This document shows, one piece after another, positions 46,621 to 56,506 of a DNA stretch of 64,000 bases (position 1 is the first letter of the stretch; every line of letters starts with the position of its first letter). The notes below the pieces were generated by a model that was given only the letters and a program-made list of their open reading frames with translations, was not told where the DNA came from and did not search any database. This DNA is from Diphasiastrum complanatum (taxonomy: Eukaryota; Streptophyta; Lycopodiopsida; Lycopodiales; Lycopodiaceae). The stretch covers positions 26,497 to 90,496 of the forward strand of contig MU832034.1 in the NCBI GenBank assembly GCA_029204225.1. Direction: 5' to 3'. The position numbers and the translations under genes are program-made.

Positions 46621-49262
46621 ATCTGAATCACACCTATGCATAGTGAATCGGGCAAAGGTTTTTTTTTTGTATTTTATGATGTCTTTTTTGTGATTTTTCT
46701 GATGGTTTTGCAAATCTGTCATGATTTGATGCTTCAACAAGCTTTGTTAACTTGTAACAAGTTCAGTACCTTCCAATTAATGTGATTAATTCTTAAGATC
46801 ACTCACAAAACAATGCTAGCTTGCCATACAAAGACCCACGTGCTTGGAAAGTGAAAGATCTCGATTTTCCATCATCTTTTATGACAAAATCTCATAGATA
46901 TACATGCATGTCCATCTCTGATTTAGGGTTTAGAGTAACCCTTCAACCATGTATGATCTAACCCTAAAATAAGGCCATCAGCCCTAGGATTGACCTCAAG
47001 ATCTTGAGATCAATATAAAACATACTAAAAATAGTCCTACATTCTCTCTACATTTTGTATTTAGTTGCAAAGATGCCAAAGGAACTCATGTGAGGAATTT
47101 ACAATAACAGGCATAGGACTAAGCATCTAGACATGTGGCATGAGCCACATCATCACTTACAAGTGGAATTTTACATAGCTGATATTGTGAAAAGTTAATA
47201 AGAAAGCCTTAAACCACATGCTCACAAGCAAAGATTAAAATCATGTATGAAGAACTACTAAAGGGATCTCCCTCATATGAAGAAATTGATCTTGTATTGA
47301 TCTTTTTTTTTGAAGTAATCACCAAAAAGTCTACGTATAAGGTTTAGTGTTATATAGTTTAAAGATTAAAATACTAATACAAACTGGACAAGGCGATAAC
47401 ACAAAAGTGCCTCTCTAAGCTTATGTTCATATTGCTAACTCTCTAAGATGTTGAGATAAATTCACAATAGATATAGGTACCCATGTAATTGCAAAGTGTC
47501 ATCTTTTTCTCGAACATGGATTTTATTATGAGGTAATGAAAATTCAACATCAAGGATGGTGATGAATGAAAGATGACATCCAAAAGAAAAGATGAGTTGC
47601 ATGAGCAGATGCTAGTGTTTAATACAAGCTCCACAATCTAGTGGATTGATGCATTAAATCTTTAGGGATTACATGCCATGTTCTAGCCATCAGCAAAATG
47701 CTTGCTAATTATTTCTTTTTGCACAAAAAAAAACCATTATCTTGTTAGAGTTATGGTATTATCCATCAACTGACAACAAGCACAATAAGGACCTCTCTTT
47801 GTGGTGGTGAGTTAAACTAGAAACTTTTTGGCAACAAGAGAGTGTATTGCACATGGAGTTAAATTGAAGTCAATCATTAGGAATGTTAGTATAAGAAATA
47901 ATGAGACTATCAAATTTTGCTTTCAATAGTGTTGCAACAAGAATGCAATACAAGGTAGCAATTGTTGTTGAGCCAAGCTACATTCAGAGGATTATTTGTG
48001 ATGGAAAATATATTTCCTGCAAACATATGTACTATGTCTTTTTGAAGCTCAAAGGCTTGGCCATGGATGAAAACATGTTTATGCCAACCAATATAGACTC
48101 GCCAAAAATTGTTTTTGTCATTCCCACCAAGACAATGTCGGTAATCAATTAGCATTATTGCTAGGGAGTTTAGATTTTGTCTTATAGAAAAATTGTAGGT
48201 CTGATTTTTACTTGATGATTATAGGTGAAATATATTGTTGAATACCATTTTTGAAAATAGTTCTATGTTTTGGTGTGGTTGTGCAATGTAGTTTTGCAAA
48301 AATTGAGAGCAATTTTTTGTTGACAAAAAATATTTAATTTTTGGCATTTTTAATCTAAAATTTGCGCAAGAGCTTTTTAGAATATGATGAGAAATAGAAT
48401 GTTCCTTTTGTAATTGGACGTTGGGTGCTTTAAAACAAAAAATCTAGGTTTGTTTTGAGTGAGTTCATCATGTACTTCACTAACCAAAAATTGTTTCGAA
48501 TCACCTTCAACAAGATGAAAAAACATAGTAGCATTTATCCCTTGATGTATATTTGTCAAGATTAAATATGCAAACACAATGAGATCGCAGTCATTGACCA
48601 TTCTTAGCATATGTTTTTAGGCCTTCACACAGTTGATCAATCTCACTAGCTCTCAACACACAACTAGCCCCCACCGGAGCACATCACACACAATCGTAGT
48701 TTCTATTGGAGCGCGAAGTTCACATAGATTTTCAATTATTTTAATAAGTTTAAACAAAGCCTTCATTCCATACAGTGAATTTGATATGCCAATCTCCCAC
48801 TTAGCAATAATCAATAGAAAATAAGAAAGAATTGGTGTTCTTTGTGGAGTTTCACAAAGATTTCAAATGGTCCATACAAAGTTTTCATTCCATACAATGG
48901 ATTTGATATGCTTAGCAACATAATCAATATCTATCTATATATACATATATATATCATGGTTCTCACGGCACACGTGTCGTGCCACGGTACTTTTTATTTT
49001 TTATTTTTAAATAAAATTTAAAAAAATAAAAAATAAAACCATATATAAGTGTCTATATTCTCTTGAAGGTGTCTTGATAAAGCTTAATTTTGACCGATAA
49101 ATTGTCTATCCTCTCAAATGCTGCAAATTTTCAAATTTGTCCAAATTCTTGCTATTGTTGTTTATCATTGCGACATGTAGCTGGAACCTTTTACTACATT
49201 ATTCCTATACAGGCTGGATGTGCTATACCCTGATTTTAGGTGGTCTTTGTCATCTATTGTAG
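46621..49262. other. No gene seen
   Basis: Long AT-rich stretch. Frames such as 47,901-48,152 have no recognisable protein pattern and an overlapping antisense frame of equal length. Apart from the AT palindrome at 48,967-49,038 no structure was found. Confidence 0.45.
48967..49038. repeat. G-box palindrome followed by AT inverted repeat
   Basis: GGCACACGTGTCGTGCC contains the plant G-box core CACGTG inside GGCAC/GTGCC arms. It is followed by a T-rich arm (48,991-49,008) and a matching A-rich arm (49,014-49,038) that could pair. Confidence 0.5.
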
Positions 49263-49470
49263 AGCATTTGAGCATCCAGAAGAGAAACTTAAAGGATGGG
49301 CTTGTAGGCTCGATCCATTCGAAGGGCAGCGGATTGGAATTAACTTCACTGCACAGCAGTTGGCCATGGTCAGGGAAAGGGTGCGAATTCGTCGGGCTAA
49401 CCAGGAGGCAAAGCGAGGGCGAGAAAACAATGCACCTGACCAGGGCGAGGAGTCAGTGGAGGATTCGTAG
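49263..49470 (+). pseudogene. Orphan terminal exon of an unknown gene
   Basis: A poly-pyrimidine/AG acceptor (CATCTATTGTAG) precedes an open frame: FEHPEEKLKGWACRLDPFEG, QRIGINFTAQQLAMVRERVR, then a basic, then acidic tail ending SVEDS and a stop at 49,470. The exon is less AT-rich than its surroundings and reads as a real, strongly charged C terminus. No upstream exon was found, and the family is not recognised. A GTGGCGG-containing 3' region follows (CAGCCGCATGTGGCGG, CAGCTGTATGTGGCGG). Confidence 0.4.
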
Positions 49471-49964
49471 GAATGCTTAGACTAGATAAGGTCCAGCCGC
49501 ATGTGGCGGATTGTTTTAAATAATTTTCGGTAGTAAATGAGGTGGCATATAGTTAGACAGTGGTATAAAAAATAGACCCAGCTGTATGTGGCGGGATACG
49601 TAATGTTATTTTGATACATCTCTTGAATTAATATACAATGTGTTTTTTTGTGCAACACGTCCCTGGTTTTGTGAAATGCAATCTCTGTAATTTTTTAATG
49701 CAATGTAATGTATGTGTTTAGGATTTAGGATTATGTTTTATCTTAATTATGGTGGGCATGGCATTCGTACCCATAAGGGTACACAACATGAAACTTGAGG
49801 TGACGGTCTCAGTAATGGGACGGAACGCTGAACTGGAGCTATAGGTCTTTTGGGTGCCACGTGTCAATGTCTCATTGGCGTGCGGTGACTCGTGGTTATG
49901 GACCCATGTCACTGTGCACAACTGACGTGTGTCGTTGGTCATGCGTGACTCCTGTGGAGGGAGG

Positions 49965-50283
49965 TGACCCACCTGGACTATGTATATAAAGGATCTCCAT
50001 GAGCTTGGTATTCATTCTCTCCTGGAGAATGAAGAGCTCTTCCACTGGTGGTCAGGTCAGGACGAGTATTTAGGCCTCAAGATGTAGGTAGACGAGGGTC
50101 GAGGGTAAGGCATGGTGGTATGGGACACCATGGCTTACATGAGATCCAAGCTTGCTTGATGGTGGTCTGTAGCTCCAGTGCACGGGAGTGAGGTGGCAGT
50201 ACTTCTATGGTTGGGTGGTAATGTAGCGTTCGTCACATATTTGTGCTTTAGCAATGACCGGCGCGACAATGGGGATTCTAACA
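49965..50283 (+). repeat. 5' LTR of gypsy element M (recognisable R-U5 part)
   Basis: From GACCCACCTGGACTATG to ATTCTAACA the sequence matches 63,424-63,739 closely. It ends 2 bp before the PBS. TATATAAA at about 49,984-49,990 is the likely TATA box. The LTR surely extends further left, but that U3 part does not match the other LTR, so its start is not fixed. Confidence 0.75.
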
Positions 50284-50285
50284 GT

Positions 50286-50298
50286 TGGTATCAGAGCC
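50286..50298 (+). promoter_or_regulatory. Primer-binding site of element M
   Basis: TGGTATCAGAGCC, initiator-Met tRNA type. Confidence 0.88.
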
Positions 50299-51805
50299 AC
50301 CAATCATTGTGAATAAGGTGCAATCGCTCTAACTTACGTTTTTGGTTGGTTTAAGCTTTTAGCTGATGTTTTTGAAGGCTTAGTTGATTTTGTTGAATGG
50401 ATCTGAACAACTTTGCTTTTTGGTTCGTCTCAATCCAAGGTCATTTGATTGAAAACGAACCACCTTTGCTAGCTACGGTGGTAGTAGTCGGTTTTTTTTT
50501 AATATTTTACGGTTTTACAAACTTCAAAAGCCGATTTCATTTTTTGGCCTTATTTTTGAACTTGGAAGTCGAAAATATTTTTGCATTTAGAGTTTTGCAT
50601 AATGCCAAAAAAAAAAAAAATTGCCGGGAACCTGTGCGCACGTGGCCGTACGGTACTCTATTAAAAAAAAAAAACTCTGACACGGCCGCTAGCTAGAACC
50701 ACTGGCTAAAACGCAGCTTTCAGGGCCTCCTCTTTTCTTAAGCTATGAAAAGAGAGGAGAGGATTCATAGTCATGATTGTACCTCTTAGATACTTTTAAA
50801 ACAAAGTACTTTGAGATGGCATGTTCTTGACTCGTACTTTAAAGTCACAAACAAAAACGAACTTTGAAACTTGCAGAAGTTTGTAATAGGAACTTCAAAG
50901 TTTTATAAACTTTGAAACCTTGCAAAGTCTTGCAAGTAAAAACTTTTAAACCTTTTTGTAGTTTTATAAGTACGTATTAAAACTTTGTTTACAAAGTTTT
51001 GTTTTATAGTCTTAAACAAAACTTTGTAAAGTTTATGCAAGTTTTAAAATAAACTTAACCTTGAATTTTAAGCTTAGGCTTCAGTTTGAAAAGTTTGTTT
51101 TTAACATTCAAAGCACATAAAGCTATTTTAAACCATAGCTTTGTCAGACAAATTTTAAAAAAATGGGGGAAAATAAAATAAAAGTACATAGCTGTACCTG
51201 TTGCAAGTACAGACCTGTGTGCTCTTCCTTCTATCTTTCTTAGTCTCTTTCTTGGGCTTAATCCACCTCCTTGTAATCTTCCACCTGCACATTAAAAAAA
51301 AATAGCAAATCCTTCATCCTTTTCACTTTTGGGGAGGAAATTTGAAGTTTTTTCCTCCACCTCCTCCTCATGAATGTACAGTTGTACCAGCACCTTCTCC
51401 TAAGTCTAAGGTCAAGCCTTAGAGGAGATTTAGGTGTGTCTTTGGGCCATAAGGCCATGAGGTCAAGGCGGTGACCCAAAAGGTGGGTGGGGACGTGACC
51501 CAAGTGACCCTTGGGTGAGGTGGCGTAGGGAGGGTGGTGGCCATGTGATTTGAGGGTAGGTGGACTCCATGAGGAGATGCCACTTGTTTTTGGAGCCCAT
51601 GTGCTTGCTAGGTGGCGACCATAAGGCCCGCCACCCAGCAAGGCTTTTTTGGAAGGAAAAAAAGTGGGATGGGGGGTAAAGGCTCCATTTCCATCATTGG
51701 GGTGCTTATTGTAACTTAGTCTCCTTGAGTAGTGGTCTCAAGTTCTCTAAGTCCTTTTGTTGCAAAGCTCTTGCAGTGTTTCTTTGCTTCCTCCCTTAGA
51801 GTGCC
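50299..51805 (+). other. Leader of gypsy element M
   Basis: About 1.5 kb non-coding leader. 50,780-51,140 is built from repeated AAACTTTG/CAAAGTTT words. Two poly-A runs are near 50,607 and 50,660. The minus-strand open frame at 51,258-51,641 shows no protein pattern and is rejected. Confidence 0.6.
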
Positions 51806-52214
51806 ATGGACCTTGCTATGCCCTCGGGTGAAGGACCATCTCCACCACCTCCTCCTCCTGATGTAGACACTAACCAGCTTGTACAGGCCCTAAATTTGCT
51901 GCAAAACCAAATTTTAGAAATGCAGGCCAAACATGTCGCGGCCGAGCAAGAGTGGCGTTCTTCGACGCACTCGCGATCCGTTGGCGTATATCCAATGTTT
52001 AATCCGGAATTCTTTTCGGGTGAAAAGAAAGACCGGCTTCCCGATGTGGTATTGTCATGGCTAGATCGATGGAATAGTCATTTTTCCATGCACGATGCGT
52101 CTGACAGTACGAAGATTGCCTCTGCTCTCATGTTCTTACGTGGAAAGGCGTTTACATGGTGGCAGGATCTGAAGGAGAGGCTACTGCCCCTTCTACATGG
52201 GATGCCTTTCAAGA
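51806..52214 (+). pseudogene. Ty3/gypsy gag (element M), truncated
   Basis: Starts MDLAMPSGEGPSPPPPPPDV. A helical region follows (LVQALNLLQNQILEMQAKHV), then the gag core VVLSWLDRWNSHFSMHDASD and ALMFLRGKAFTWWQDL. A frameshift near 52,180 moves the true frame to [10 protein letters not shown]. At 52,214 the gag runs straight into the RT active-site region; zinc knuckle, protease and RT fingers are deleted. Confidence 0.82.
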
Positions 52215-52945
52215 AGCCTTTTTGTGGTGGTGTATTTGGATGACATATTGATTTATAGTCGGACCCTTGAGGAGCATGAAGAGCATCTTCGTATTGTCTT
52301 AGATCTTCTAAGGCAAGAAAAGCTCTATGTTAAGGAGTCGAAATGTGAGTTCTTCTAGACTAAACTCAAATACTTGGGCCATGTCATATCGGATAAAGGT
52401 CTTGAAATCGATTATGACAAGGTCCGTAAGGTATGAGAATGGCAGAGACCTCTGACAATTCGAGATGTGAAATACTTTTTGGGCTTCACAGGATTCTTTC
52501 ACAAGTTCATTATGGATTATGTCTTAATAGCATTGCCCTTGAAAACATTCTTAAGGGGGTGAAGAAAAAATGTAGCTGCAAAAAAAGTCCATTGATAACA
52601 TGGACTGATGAAATGAATGAGAGTTTTGAGACTCTCGAGCACTGTGTTTCTACGGCTACAATTTTACACATTGTCGATCCTAATCGGCCCTTTGTGGTTG
52701 ATACGGATGCTAGCGAGTTTGCGATTAGAGCAGTCCTTTATCAGAACGGTAGACCAGTGGCTTTTGAAAGCAAGAAGCTAGATCCTGCTCAAACTAGATA
52801 TTCTACCTATGAGAAGGAGCTTTTTGCAGTCATTCACTCATTAAAAATCTGGAGGCATTATCTTTATGGTGCCAAATTTATGGTAATGAGTGATCACCAA
52901 TCCCTTAAGTATATTTGTGATGCCAAGGACCTTCGTAAACGAAGA
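52215..52945 (+). pseudogene. Ty3/gypsy RT-RNase H fragment (element M)
   Basis: Reads [20 protein letters not shown] (YLDD active site 52,233-52,244) and [16 protein letters not shown] (stop at about 52,358), then LGHVISDKGLEID, RDVKYFLGFTGFFHKFI. The tethered RNase H reads PFVVDTDASEFAIRAVLYQN, TRYSTYEKELFAVIHSLKIW, YLYGAKFMVMSDHQSLKYI. The catalytic Asp and Glu positions are visible. It stops abruptly at the truncated LTR of element I; connection and integrase are missing. Confidence 0.85.
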
Positions 52946-53397
52946 TGAGACGAAGAGATGGACTGTCGCAAATAATTCGTGAACAGAATTTATTCGATCC
53001 TAGAAACAAAGCGTCTAATTGAATATCAACCGTCGTAAACGGTTAGATATCTACTGTTATAGCATTGAAAGGCCAAAAGACTCATTTGCACTACTCATTG
53101 TAACTCACTCAATCATAGACACAACAACGAGATAAGACAACAAGAGATGTATATTGACTAATCATATTCAAAGTTATAAAAATCCGTTTTTGATCAATAA
53201 TTTCTTATTGTCTAGATTGTTTTAAGTTGTCTCTTACTTCCGCATATAATTTTTGCACGCATATTCAATCAGAGCTAATATTGTTCTATTAGTACATAGA
53301 TCAGATAAAGTCCTAATTGAAGACACTGATATTAGTTTGATTTATTCAAATTTTCATCGTGTTCTCTGTGGAAGAATAATTACTATTTTTCCTACTG
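52946..53397 (+). repeat. 5' LTR of Copia element I, 5'-truncated
   Basis: From TGAGACGAAGAGATGG on it matches the reverse complement of the element J LTR (61,487-61,980), about the last 450 of some 970 bp. The U3 half is missing. Confidence 0.82.
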
Positions 53398-53444
53398 TGG
53401 TATCAGAGCATTCGGAATTAAATCGGATACAATGGTATCAGAGC
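53398..53444 (+). promoter_or_regulatory. Duplicated primer-binding site of element I
   Basis: TGGTATCAGAGC occurs at 53,398-53,409, right at the LTR end, and again at 53,433-53,444 (35-bp spacing). Related flanks follow (ATTCGGAAT / ATACGGAAT). Confidence 0.85.
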
Positions 53445-53544
53445 ATACGGAATAACTTGATACAGTGGAATCTTCGCATCCCTCTCAGCATTCTTCATAC
53501 ATCCATCAGTAAGCCGCTATCTGGAGGTTATTCAAAATAAAAAG

Positions 53545-54200
53545 ATGTCGTCGATCATCAATATTCAGGCTAAGATCACTACAATTTTGGACCCAGAAGA
53601 TTAAACTACTTGATTTGAAAATTAAAGACTTCACTCTTGTTGAAGGGCGAAGGTCTATGGCAATGGGTAGAACCAATTGAGGAGAAGCCAGAAGCTACTC
53701 CTGGCAAAGAACTTCAAGAATGAAGTTTAAAAAATGACAAAGCTATAGCAATTATTGTAAGGAGGAAGTAAAAGCTCGTGAACGCTATGACGACAATGGT
53801 GATTCAAAAAATGCTCTATTTACTCAGAAGAATAAATCTTCTAAGAAGTCTAAGTTTAAGAGGGAGTAGTCTAAGAAGAATGAGTCTAAGACTAATGAAT
53901 AACAATCTGAAAAACAACAGAAGATTTCTGGTGATAAGAGAAGATTAGGTCACACAGAAGAAAAGTGTTGGCTAAATCCAAAGATTGAATGCATTCATTG
54001 TCATAAACGGGGTCATGCAGCAGTAGACTGTTATCAGAATCCCAGAGACAAAAAGGAGTAGAATCGAAGTGAACCTTCAGATTCAAACTATGTCAAAGAC
54101 AAAGCAGAATGCTCCAAAGCAGCAGAAGACAGGGCAACAAGGAACTCAACAGAAGACAGGGCAACAAGGAACTCAACAGCCTATGTTAGTGCTGATCTAT
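53545..54200 (+). pseudogene. Copia gag (element I), decayed
   Basis: The start MSSIINIQAKITTILDPED runs into a stop. The core GEGLWQWVEPIEEKPEATPG matches GEGLFPWVD of elements G and H. Most of the gag body is deleted near 53,755. A Lys-rich part and a full CCHC knuckle follow (C-IH-C-HKRG-H-AAVD-C, about 53,990-54,032). A 27-bp tandem duplication lies at 54,124-54,177. Confidence 0.8.
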
Positions 54201-55007
54201 GTTGTTCATCCAATTCAATTCGAGAAGTTGTACTTGATTTGAGAGCCATCTCACATTTTGTTTTCTCGAAACAAATTTTGTCTGAGTACAAGAAGACAAA
54301 CTATTCGAGATTGATTATACTTGGAGACGGTTCTAAACACGTGGTTGATGGAACTGGTGTATTATGGCTGGACATGAATCAGGGAGACAAGAAACTGGAG
54401 GAAGTTCTCTATGTCCCTACTCTTGATAAAGATCTTCTATCTGTAGCTAAGATAGTGGATACAAGCATGTCAGTAATCTTCACGAAGAACTCTTGTAAAC
54501 TGTTCGAGGAAGATTTTGATAACCTGGTTGCTAAAGGTAACAGAGAAGAAAATTTATATCACCTGAACATTCAAACAAGTCAATCAAACTCAGGAATCGA
54601 CATATGTACTGTGGCACAAGAGACTATGTCACATGAACATGGGAGTCTTGTACCAAGCCGACAAAAGTTAGAGGATTCAAAGAGTCGAAATTACAAGTAG
54701 AGATATTCGAACTACCTGCGAATCCTGTCTTAAAAGCAAGATGACTAGAACACCTTTCAGTAAGGATGTTTATAAAGCAAAAAAAGTAGTTGAAATTGTG
54801 CATTCATATATTTGTGGACCAATCGGAGTATTGTCGTTGGGTAATGCAAAGTACTTTATTACGTTTATTGATGATTTCAGCAAGTTCATTGTAGTATACT
54901 TTATTCGTACCAAATGTGAAGCTTTCAAAAAATTCGTTAAGTATACGAATTGGGCCGAGAAGCAGACAGGCAATAAACCGAAGCAAATTCGCACAGATTG
55001 TAGAGGT
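54201..55007 (+). pseudogene. Copia protease-integrase N part (element I)
   Basis: The protease active site reads VVLDLRAISHFV, where element G has VILDSGAISHFV, so the Asp-Ser-Gly triad is lost. Then come LYVPTLDKDLLSVAKIVDTS and NREENLYHLN. After a stop at 54,700 the integrase begins: CLKSKMTRTPFSKDVYKAKK, VHSYICGPIGVLSL (the first Asp is replaced by Tyr), YFITFIDDFSKFIVVYF and KQIRTD (Asp 2). It is split here by element K and resumes at 59,103. Confidence 0.85.
55003..55007. repeat. Target-site duplication of element K, left
   Basis: GAGGT, repeated at 59,103-59,107 on the other side of element K. Five bp is the usual Copia duplication. Confidence 0.9.
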
Positions 55008-55453
55008 TGTAGGAAAGTAAGAGTCAAGTCACCAAGGTCTAGTTATCAATCAATCTCCACGAGAAACAAAAGAGAAGAGGCTGGGCACCCAACTCTAAGA
55101 GAGAGAGAGAGAAAAAAAAAAACAGCAACAAGAGCAATGGAGAGCCAAACTGTATAAAATGGAATGCACAATGAGCATCTAAGTACTCTACCTGGATGTG
55201 ACCAAATGCCACCAAACCCTAAGGTTAACCACTTATTAAATATAGGGCACCCCCAAAAGTCAAGATAGGGCCCTAAACAAAATTAGACCCCTAAGGACCC
55301 ACGAGTCAGTACATGACCAAAATTGGGTCCAACTGAACTTAAGACAAACTTAAGATGGCCTAAATAACTAAATACCCATGGTTACACAAATCTCGACCTT
55401 TTGGGTCAAAGTAACCTATGGATTAACTTCAGCATAGTCATTTATTTCTAACA
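55008..55453 (-). repeat. 3' LTR of element K
   Basis: TGTAGGAAAG...TTCTAACA on plus. Differs from the other LTR in a GA-repeat length, an A run and scattered transitions. Confidence 0.92.
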
Positions 55454-55464
55454 CCCTCCTTAAA
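55454..55464 (-). promoter_or_regulatory. Polypurine tract of element K
   Basis: TTTAAGGAGGG on the minus strand, touching the 3' LTR. Confidence 0.82.
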
Positions 55465-55497
55465 TGACAATGCAAAAACTGAAATCTTCACTATGTA

Positions 55498-56506
55498 TCA
55501 AAGTGGTATGAAATTTAAAGCTTTGCATAAGGCTTCAAATCTGACTCTAGGCAACGCCTTAGTGAAGAGGTCCAAAATATTATCCTCCGTAGGACAATAT
55601 TCAAGTAAAATGTCGCCATCATGAAGTCTCTCCCGAACAAAGTGATAATGGATCTCGATGTGCTTCATCCTCGCATGAAAAACAGGATTCCGTGCAATGG
55701 CAATAGCACTTTGACTATCACTCAAGATAAGAGTGGCTGAGGGCTCGCCAAACTTCATGTCAACAGGTAGTCTTCTCAGCCATAAACACTCTGTCGTGGC
55801 TGAAAATATCGCTCTATATTCTGCCTCACTAGAAGAAGTAGCAACAATGGGCTGCTTTTGACCACGAAATTGCAGAATTACCATAAAAAAAGCAATTTCC
55901 ACTTGTAGAGCGTCTACTGTCTTGATCTCCACCCCAATTCGAGTCACTAAAACCAACCAAACATGCATCATCACAAGCAGAAAAAACCAGTCCATGACTT
56001 CTTGTTCCTTGAAGATATCGAAAGATCCTCTTCAACGCTTTCCAATGTGATGTTATCGGGGCATGCATGAATTGACTCATGAGTGAGACACTATAAGAAA
56101 TGTCCGGTCTTGAATTACATAGGTAAATGAGATAGCCAATAGCTTGACAATATAAAGTAGTGTCAAATGATTCACCATCACCTTGACTACTTAATTTCAG
56201 ACCTGTCTCCATAGGTGTAGCAACCGGCTTGCAATCTTCCATCTTGAACCGCTTCAAAATCTGCCCAATGTAGCATTCTTGAGAGATGAAAATTCCAGCA
56301 CCTTCTTGTACAAATTCAAGACCAAGATAAAAGTGCAATAGGCCTAAATCTGAGGTTTCAAAAGCCATACCAAGATCAAGTATTATGGCATCAATCTGTT
56401 GCTCATTACTTCCCGTAATAATAATATCATCAACATAAAGCAAAATAATGATGATATAATCTGAAGTATGCTTGACATTTTGTTGAGGCATATAGGGAGT
56501 TGTCAT
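55498..56506 (-). pseudogene. Copia RT C part-RNase H (element K)
   Basis: The reading enters RT just before the active site (LLYVDDIIITGSNEQQ, YVDD 56,426-56,437), then LGLLHFYLGLEFVQEGAG, MEDCKPVATPMETGL and SRPDISYSVSLMSQFM. RNase H has FSDSNWGGDQDSRRSTSG (Asp), then after a frameshift near 55,850 SSSEAEYRAIFSATTE (Glu) and LILSDSQSAIAIARNPVFHA (Asp). It ends LFTKALPRVRFEALCKALNF with a stop just before the PPT. The RT fingers are missing, so no active polymerase is possible. Confidence 0.88.

Noticed and set aside
47901-48152. Possible small plus-strand gene
   Set aside because: An overlapping antisense frame of equal length, no splice or domain evidence, and surroundings without coding signal.
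51258-51641. Minus-strand open frame of 127 codons in the gypsy M leader
   Set aside because: Low-complexity, antisense to the leader, and no family pattern.
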